This document shows positions 56,831 to 64,000 of a stretch of 64,000 nt of DNA, piece after piece. Numbering within the stretch: position 1 is the first letter of the stretch; each line of letters starts with the position of its first letter. Under the pieces are notes generated by a model. That model did no database searches, had not been told where the DNA came from, and saw only the letters and a program-made list of their open reading frames with translations. The stretch comes from Alectoria sarmentosa (lineage: Eukaryota; Ascomycota; Lecanoromycetes; Lecanorales; Parmeliaceae): NCBI GenBank assembly GCA_009733775.1, contig WOGZ01000130.1, positions 23,423 to 87,422 on the forward strand, given 5' to 3'. The translations under genes and the position numbers were made by a program.

Positions 56831-59508
56831 GTCTTTGGCCATACCAATTTAGATGTGTGACTTTTGCGATGGAAGCTGAGATTTCTGACGATCTGCCATC
56901 CGTAAGTGTGTTTCTGCGACTTGTTGGCGGTTTACTTACTTCAAGTCTCACCGTCAGCCATTTACGGTAACAATCCATACCTTGCAATCTCTGTTGTGCT
57001 TTCCCTTTAGATATATTGTCTCTTGAAAATCCCTCGTATACCTTAGCGAGCTCATCGGTTCTTGGTAGGCTTTCTGGGACGTTTTCACGAGCCTTCATTT
57101 CCGATGTCATCCGCTACAACGCTTTCTAGAATTATGAACCTAGGCTTGAGGTGGAAAGTTCTTGGGAGATATCAAATCTATTACAGTATGGGACTACAAT
57201 ACCATCTTAGTGTCTCAGATTCGACTGAAATGAACACATCACTAGCACACATGGGACTATCCATAACACGTGATTGGGCCCTCTCAATGCTAGGGCTAGT
57301 AGGCCTAAACAGGCATATTCCCATGCCCAGCACTAAGAAACTCTCATGCTTCTAACAGCATAGACCTGGAGTAAGTGCGGGCGGGCGGGACCATAAGAAT
57401 TTCTACTGTGCAAGAATTATTCGAGTAAAGAAGACAGAGAAAACAATGATAGGGGAAGGCCACATATGTGGCAAGTGGCCATGACCATGGTCAGATCGTG
57501 ATCTGATCGTGAACAAATAGTGACCGCATAGCATGACCGTATACCAAGGATTGAACCATGACGTATCGAGCGGTATATCATAGCAACCTCTTTTTGATAT
57601 CACCATCCCAGTATAATAAGGAGACGCTTTGTGATATCTCATTCCTTCAGTCAAATTCTACCGTTTCTTGGGATTCTTGGTCACGCCTGAAGGTTCAGCG
57701 AGCTGTCGCACTCAAATCTCCACCTCTGGGAAATGTGCCCAAGAGATGAAATTTCCTTTATCTTCGTCCGCGGCTTATGCCGACCAGGCAGTCGGAACCT
57801 TCACTAATGATGAAGATCCTTTAGCAGGCGTTATGACCAAGAACATTCGTCAAAGCCTCAACGGGCTCAAACCGCCTGACATCGACGCTCCTGGATATCT
57901 GAATATACGTGAGCCTGGTTTTTCTTGGCTTTTCCATCGACCGTACCAATCTTTCTGGGCGAGAAAAGTCAAGTCAAGCTGTGCTGAATTTTTACGAGGC
58001 AGTCACAATATTCGAGTTTATCACATCCTGGGTATGCGCCAAACCACAGATGGCTTTGGCCTACGAGCCCGGCACGAACGGCGAGTAGGTTGGAGCTGAT
58101 ATCGCGGGGTCTCGGGATGAATTACCGTCTGCTCAACCTACGGTTTTAGCATTGAGTGGGGTTCTCGAGGAAAGGTGCGATGATATGCGTCTTGTGGTAA
58201 TCCATTAGGATCGCTTTTTTGAGGCGGTCATGTAGCCGGCTTGATGGAGTAGGTGGGACCTGACCCATGTATTTCGTCGACGTAAAAGGACATTTGTTTG
58301 AGTATGAACAAGACTGCAACTATCGGGTCTAGTGCTATTGTCTCGGGATTTGGTGCTGCCGGTGAAGCCTGTAATATGGACCTGAGTGGCTAAGAAGTTC
58401 TCGGGTGTGGTACTAGTAACTCACGCAGGAGCATAGTACACGGCGGAGGACAACAAGGGAACATTGGTAGTACTTTGGTTCTGTGGAGTGGTAACATCCC
58501 TTCCGCGGTACACTGTCGACCTGGATTTAAGCTTTCTAGACTTGCTAGATTATAGAATTTACGCTGTCCCCCTCTTTCCCCTTTTGGTAGATCGACGAGC
58601 TTCTTTCGACGTTGAAACCGCTATCAATAACATACTTCTCGCCTGTGAATCGCTTGCAAAACGCTTCTATTGCACACTATCTATATTTCTCATTGTCCAG
58701 GATCGATGTACACTTTTCATGGATAAATTTGGTATCTAGGATCAGTTCATCCATTCATAGAGATGCACCATTCAAGGATCATGGGGGAAGATCTATTAAT
58801 AGTGTGTACCTTTCACGGCTTACCCTATCACTTATAGACCCTACCATAGTAATATAGCATGTCAAAGGACGTACTCATTTATTGTAGGATATCCTCGGTT
58901 CCCCTTTCGGACTGTTCATGTGACCGCTTAAAGATCGAGTCCGTGACCAACCATCAAAAAATCGAGTATGGGTTGACAGTCGCAGGTGGGGTAAAAAAAG
59001 AGTAAAATAGCAGACTCAAATAGCAGAATCAGTAGAAGCTAGCTTGGACATCGATCGCGGATCAAGGATACGACCGGCCGAATTCCGCTCAGCCGAGTCA
59101 ATCAATCTCCTGATGAGGGCAGATCAGCCATTGGTAGAAGTGCGCATCTAGGCGCTGATATAACTCGCCTAGCATCCTTGCCCCTCTTCCAGCGTAGAGC
59201 TCATGTCCAATCACCTGGCAACCTCTTCGGAACGAGATATTCCGCTGAGAATGTAAGCACTTACAATCGTTCTCGGATACGCTCGGTGGACCCAAAGAGT
59301 CAAGTCTTTCCCTCGCATAGTACCCTGAGGCCGAAGCTACAGCCTAGGCTAGGGATAAGAGAACCGATGAAGAGATGATTGGTATTAGTATAAGAGTTTT
59401 CTCCTTTCGAAGATTATTATTTTCCAATCGCATTTCATACACACTCTCTAGGCGGAGCTCTGGCTACTGCGATCACAATAACCGAAGTCCAAACGTGGCC
59501 TTGTCAGT
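56831..59508. other. Gene-poor region
   Basis: A coding-like stretch at about 57748-58099 (contains TNDEDPLAGVMTKNIRQSL and PPDIDAPGYL) has an ATG but no recognised domain. It could be part of a broken gene. Elsewhere only short frames are seen. Confidence 0.35.
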
Positions 59509-59955
59509 ATGCCAAACCTATTTGTCGCAATGTACAAACCCGCCGAGGGCAACCATCTACACTGGGCACTCGAACTCGAAAATGGGTCAGAGCACAACAT
59601 CTATGAGGTCCTTGGCGAACATCCCTACTTCAAGCCCAACGTCATTGTTGGTAAAAAACCAGATCATACGATTCGTCATCAAAGATCCATCTTTCTATAT
59701 GATATCAACACCCCTGACGTACCAGGGCTCAAAGAGGTAATTTCTTCCGTGACACCACAAAATGACGTTTGTCATTGGAACTGTCAAGATTATGTGATAG
59801 AAATCCTTGATCATCTCGAGGATGAATGTATTGTTGATGAAGAGGACGAATCGTATATCAAAGCCAAAAGAAGTGAAGAAACACTTCGGGCCTCTTTGAG
59901 CAGAGAAACTCAGAATGACACAGGCGTGCCATGTCAGTTCAACCCATTAGTTTGA
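59509..59955 (+). CDS. Uncharacterised fungal protein with WNCQDYV motif
   Basis: A single-exon frame of 148 residues from the ATG at 59509. The N-terminus (LFVAMYKPAEGNHLHWALEL) and the central VCHWNCQDYVIEILDHLEDE resemble a family of small fungal proteins with a conserved His...Asn-Cys-Gln arrangement, reminiscent of papain-like/NlpC-type folds; catalytic function is not established. The C-terminal ~30 residues are charged. The start is well placed and the frame is clean, which stands out in this damaged region. Confidence 0.55.
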   Translation: MPNLFVAMYKPAEGNHLHWALELENGSEHNIYEVLGEHPYFKPNVIVGKKPDHTIRHQRSIFLYDINTPDVPGLKEVISSVTPQNDVCHWNCQDYVIEILDHLEDECIVDEEDESYIKAKRSEETLRASLSRETQNDTGVPCQFNPLV

Positions 59956-60984
59956 ATGGTAATTCTGATCCTCACCTCTCCAGTCTGTTTGTGACTTAGT
60001 CCTCGCAGTCATGATCGTATCCGATGATGATATACGGGCAACATGAATCCCATCGCCATATCTGAGAGCTGCAAGAGATGTGGGATTGCAAGAGAACATG
60101 ATAGCAAGGCAGAAATTCTGTTTCAAACAAGTCACTGTACTTAGCGCTTTTCCCCACCCCGTGTAAGCGTAATTATCATGTCGGGAAAATTTAGTACAAA
60201 TAGATCCATCAGAACGAAAGATGATGGACGGAGATGATGGAGTCTTATGGGTAGCAAAGGATGATGAATTCTCTGAAGCCTCCCGCAGGAGATATGCTAG
60301 CTAACTATGCTACATAAGGCCTAGTTGCCTAAGGCTTCCCGGCTGCACCTTCCCACTTCAGACGATGTGAGCTCGGAGTGAAAACTCATCTGCATTGAAG
60401 CGGAAATTTAGAGTCTAATGACTCCCCCACGGTCCGCCGCGCGTTGAGACCTTTGGGTGAGAGTCTTTATAACTACTTAAATAGAGTGGCTTGCCAATTA
60501 AAGAGACCTAATTCTGAGCAAGTCTTTTTTTGTGGAGGTATCAAAGTTGATAGAAAAGTGAAATTGCGACTTTCGCGGGCCCTCAGTACATTTCATTTCC
60601 CTACACGAGGCGTGCAGAAAGCGCCGCTTAATACGTATGAGCAAAGTTTTTAGTGGCGGTGCTTGTTGACGGGACTATTTTTCCTGCCACAGGTGAAGCT
60701 ATCTAAAGAATTAAGTTGCTTGTGTGAAGGAGAAAAAGTCGACACGTAATAGAGTTTTAGCAGAGCGGAACGAATCCGTAGTCTAGCTGGCTTGGCAAGG
60801 GAACTAGAAATGCTGCTTAGTACGCTAAGAATGACCTTATTTTCGACGCGTAAAGTCAACCTGACATCCCGGATTGTCACTTATAAAGAATGAGACTTAT
60901 CATTCATCCTCCTTAATGTTTCAGGCTCTCGAGGGTGTATGCTACATACGTGATCATCTGTTACCTTATTGCCGAGCCTTGATA
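59956..60984. other. Intergenic
   Basis: No gene supported. The in-frame ATG at 60874 could extend the following gene, but the added residues look non-coding. Confidence 0.4.
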
Positions 60985-62322
60985 ATGAAGAGGTTTCGAG
61001 TCGACGAGGACACTGGTTCCTCCCCCACGAGAAAGAAGACCCGAGCAGAAGAGGAGACCGATACCTCTGAAGCAACCAAGTTTAATGACAGGGTTCTCCG
61101 CAAGGTGCAGAGAGCTTTTGCTGCCGACCCTGAAGATGATTTGCTCGCCAATTTCCCGACAGAATATTCTGCGCGCCTTGCCGGTAGAAAGGAGCAGGTT
61201 GCAGGCGAGTAGCTTTCCTATAACCTTCCGCAAATCTTCATTGACAAGGAGGCAGAAGCACAAGCTGTTGCGCATGCTCATAAGCCCAACGTCTCTGTGA
61301 AGAAAATTTGTTCGACCAAAAGCACGTCAGAAGCTGACAGCGCGACGGTCGCAGATGCAGTAAGGGTTCCTGTGGAGCCAACACCCGAGGTTAGGACAAC
61401 TAATGCCGGTTTAGGACTGCTTTCCCTCAGCACTGCGGCTATTGTGTTCCCATTGTCTGAGCCAGTTCAAGGGCTTCTTGGAGCTCACGTACACGAGTTG
61501 AGCGTAGCATCCCCTTCCCTGTGGAATAAGCTCTACAATCTCATTGACGCGAGTGAGATCATCTGGCAGAACGGACCAAGCGGTGGAGTTGCCGTTATAA
61601 AGTGCAGTGCAGATATAGTGGTCAAGATGGTGCCTAACTTTGAGGACTACACAGAGTATACTACTATGGAGTATCTCGGACGGCACGCTCCAGAAGTTCC
61701 GGTACCAAAGCCTCTAGGCGTCTTGATATCGGAGAAAACGGCCTACATATTCATGTCTTTCGTTCCAGGCTCGACTCTCGAGAGTGTATGGACTCAGCTA
61801 CCTAGCGAGCAAAAAGTGTCCATCAGCAATCAACTCAGCCGCATACTCCTGAAGCTCAGGGAATTAGAGATACCCAAGGACTATCAACTTGGAGGAATAG
61901 GCGGCGAGGGGTGCAAAGACACTAGACGCCATACTCGGATCTTACGGAAACCTATCAGATCCATTGCAGAATTCGAGGATTTCATCTTTTCCAGCCCGCA
62001 CTTTGGAGGCTCCGTGTACATCAAGCTCTTGCGTAGCATTTCACAAAGCCATACGCCCAAGGTTGTCTTCTCTCATGGGGATTTCCGGCTAGCAAATATC
62101 GTGGTGCAGTCTGATCAGCAAGGCAATTACAGCATTAGCGGAATCCTTGACTGGGAGATGGGCGGATTTTATCCAGACTACTGGGAATCCGTCAAAGCAA
62201 CTAACACTATGGCACCCCAAGAAGAGAACGACTGGTATTTGTACTTGCCGGAGTGCGCCTCGCCGACAAGCTACCCTTTACATTGGCTGGTGGATCGCAA
62301 ATGGGATGTTCATATAGCTTGA
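60985..62322 (+). pseudogene. APH-family kinase with one premature TAG
   Basis: One frame of 446 codons, interrupted once, by TAG at 61210-61212. The N-terminal part starts MKRFRVDEDTGSSPTRKKTR, a basic, nuclear-localisation-like stretch. The C-terminal half is an aminoglycoside-phosphotransferase/choline-kinase fold. It includes the nucleotide-binding lysine segment (DIVVKMVPN), the glutamate-bearing helix (EYTTMEYLGRHAPEVPVPKP), the hinge FMSFVPGSTLESVW, the catalytic loop FSHGDFRLANIVV (His-Gly-Asp...Asn) and the metal-binding ILDWEMGGFYPDYWE. All catalytic residues are present. Fungal members are abundant and mostly of unknown substrate. The stop is one C-to-T change from CAG. It could be real inactivation, readthrough, or translation of the kinase half from an internal Met. 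Confidence 0.75.
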
Positions 62323-63127
62323 GAGGTACATCAGAGCGCGCAATGCAAGGTCGGTTCTAATGCACCCCCAACCTTACACTGGCAAAGATCCTCCCAATGT
62401 GACTCGAGCCATTCATTAGTCTTCTTGTTCAGATACTCCTATATTGTAGAAAGACCCATAGCAGACGCTCTGCAACGAATCATCGGTCTATTCCCCTTCT
62501 ACCCCTCTTCCTCTGCCACCATTCAACATGTAATAGCTACGCTCAACGTGGAGTCTAAAAACCCCTTCTCTTTGCATTAAACGTTCTGCCGTCTTCAAAA
62601 ATGGGGCTACTTTGAGTGGGGAAATTTGGGTGTGAGCGACTGGGAAGCAAGCTGATTTATAACTGGCTAAACTTGACCAATGAAAACAGGGAAGAGAGTA
62701 CTCTGGAGCTCTTCAAATCAGCCACGAGATAAAGTTAGAAAGAAACGCTGTGTGGCATGCGGCTGAATTTCTGCTGGTGTCTCCTCCGAAAGCGCTGTCG
62801 AATTCATTACGAGTCGAGTTATTGCATGACTTGTCGGGCTGATCAGAATTCGCGTCATGACCTGAGTTCGCTGAGAAGGGTTCCTTGACGGGAGCGTGAG
62901 CTCCATCGATAGATTCTCTCATATATGGACAATTAACTATGCTGCCACTCGGGACTTCAAGGATACCTGCCTTTGTCTTCGAAAAGGTTCTAGTTCGCAA
63001 ACAATTGAAGGGCGAGACGAGAACTCTTCTTGTCGATGCTTTCGTACAACTTTCTTGAACACTTCCAAAATGGAAATTCAAAATCGGGTGGGACAAATCC
63101 TAAGTACTACCAGTCAACTAATTATAT
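62323..63127. other. Spacer between two APH genes
   Basis: A 127-codon minus frame (63096-62713) has no recognised domain and may be the decayed C-terminal part of the next relic. Nothing else seen. Confidence 0.35.
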
Positions 63128-63828
63128 AACAGCAAAGAGTTTGGATGGACAAGCATGTTGTACTGCGCAAGGCCGTTGTGACAAGAAATATTGTCGTCAC
63201 TGTTAGACATCTGAGGCACAAAGGCTTTAGCAAACCTTGCTGGGAGACCGCCCCTGCGCGGGAACGGGAACGACACGCCTCCTAGCTAATCCATTGAACT
63301 CGCTCGTAACTTGGCGAGCTGAGGGAAAAGTTTGTTGTGGATGAAGGAATCTACGTTGCGCTTCAGTGTTGCCTCGTCCTCTTCGCTGAGCTTCCCAGCG
63401 AGATCACTCATCTCTCCCCCATCGCTGGCTTCCACCGTGAGAGCTGCCACTCCGTCCACATCGATCCGAGGAATCGAGCAACAGGAATGGTGGTATTTTG
63501 GGCGATGAACTCCAAGGCGTTGTTTTCATTCTCTACGCGCTCGTTATAGAAGGGATGCCGAAGCCTCTTCACCAAGCCCGTTGGGCTGTGTGCGTTCGTG
63601 AAGCCGAAGTTGCTGTTTACCGAATGAACAGATGTGAGCATATGGTGCCCATCGCCCAGCGCCCAGCGCCCAGTCTATGGTAAGATCACCTTCGGGACCG
63701 CTAAACTTGAAGCTGATGCCGTTGCAGTCGAAACCGTACTTAATCTCAGTGTTCATCGAAGGATGGTTGAGCGTCGAGCATGTACGCGCTGTCGGAAGTG
63801 AGGAATAAGCGGCCCCTTGGGCGATCAA
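63128..63828 (-). pseudogene. Second APH-family kinase relic
   Basis: On the minus strand, recognisable APH blocks occur in different frames. KRLRHPFYNERVENENNALE followed by FIAQNTTIPV lies at about 63580-63500. LAGKLSEEDEATLKRNVDSF followed by IHNKLFPQLAKLR lies at about 63420-63295. The catalytic loop relic CHNGLAQYNMLVHP lies at about 63185-63145, where the family has HND...N, so the catalytic Asp is replaced by Gly. At least two frame changes and a stop separate the blocks. An upstream donor (gtaagt near 63890) may belong to a first exon (ARLAILGLDAWHDW). It converges with the APH gene at 60985 but is too diverged to say whether it is a duplicate. Confidence 0.55.
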
Positions 63829-64000
63829 TTGAGTATGTAAGTACTTTGCTTGACTCGGCTAGGCCAGGATGTTTCTAGCCATAGCCGACTTACCAATCGT
63901 GCCACGCATCTAGCCCCAGGATCGCTAATCTCGCTACAGTGGGACTGTGGGTTAGTGAGTCGCATAGGGAGTCAGGGATCAGTAGCCATGACCCATGGCC

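Noticed and set aside
1..64000. Secondary-metabolite gene cluster
   Set aside because: Two methyltransferases, an MDR reductase and MFS relics occur, but no PKS, NRPS, terpene synthase or DMATS core gene is visible and the genes are scattered.
1..64000. CRISPR arrays, prokaryotic operons, ribosome binding sites
   Set aside because: Spliceosomal introns and fungal families show eukaryotic nuclear DNA; tandem repeats found lack spacer structure.

Overview
The window is nuclear DNA of a filamentous ascomycete (Pezizomycotina). Genes have short spliceosomal introns (46-165 nt, GT...CTAAC/CTGAC...AG). The families are typical fungal ones: WSC-domain secreted protein, fungal rhodopsin-type membrane proteins, F-box protein, ArsH, APH-fold kinases, family-2 O-methyltransferase. 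Repeats carry the transition-only decay expected of repeat-induced point mutation (RIP). The species cannot be named from sequence alone.

Layout. 0-6 kb: a frameshifted GT34-type glycosyltransferase relic, a small secreted Cys-containing protein, a heavily decayed secreted glycoside hydrolase and minisatellites. 6.4-13.1 kb (minus): an intact 7-exon gene for a ~2,041-residue secreted protein with a beta-propeller-like N-terminus, Ig-like/beta-sandwich-like middle and seven WSC domains. 13-19 kb: mostly gene-poor, with an MFS transporter relic and one small membrane protein gene. 19-22 kb: a zinc-free MDR oxidoreductase and, tail to tail, an arsH gene. 23-27 kb: small uncharacterised multi-exon genes, two of them possible paralogues. 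29.9-41 kb: a broken SAM methyltransferase, an F-box gene, an intron-containing tRNA-Tyr candidate, an MFS relic, a secreted Cys-containing protein and an intact rhodopsin-type membrane protein gene.

40,985-45,683 is a nested transposon. A small element with perfect 31-bp terminal inverted repeats (TIRs) was split by a 4.4-kb element with ~100-bp TIRs, and the inner element has decayed to extreme A+T. A second island, 51,867-53,307, is a gag-only copia-type LTR element with two 142-bp LTRs and an intact 5-bp target duplication.

From 46 to 62 kb, around these two islands, five otherwise well-formed coding frames are cut by in-frame stops. Nearly every stop can be explained by a single C-to-T or G-to-A change: the membrane protein, an unknown ORF, the O-methyltransferase, a rhodopsin-type protein and the APH kinase. 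Between 6 and 41 kb the intact genes have clean frames, and the relics there are broken mainly by frameshifts. The simplest reading is that RIP spread from the repeats into neighbouring single-copy genes. No CRISPR array, rRNA or complete biosynthetic gene cluster is seen. The strongest unusual features are the nested element, the regional nonsense pattern and the seven-WSC protein.
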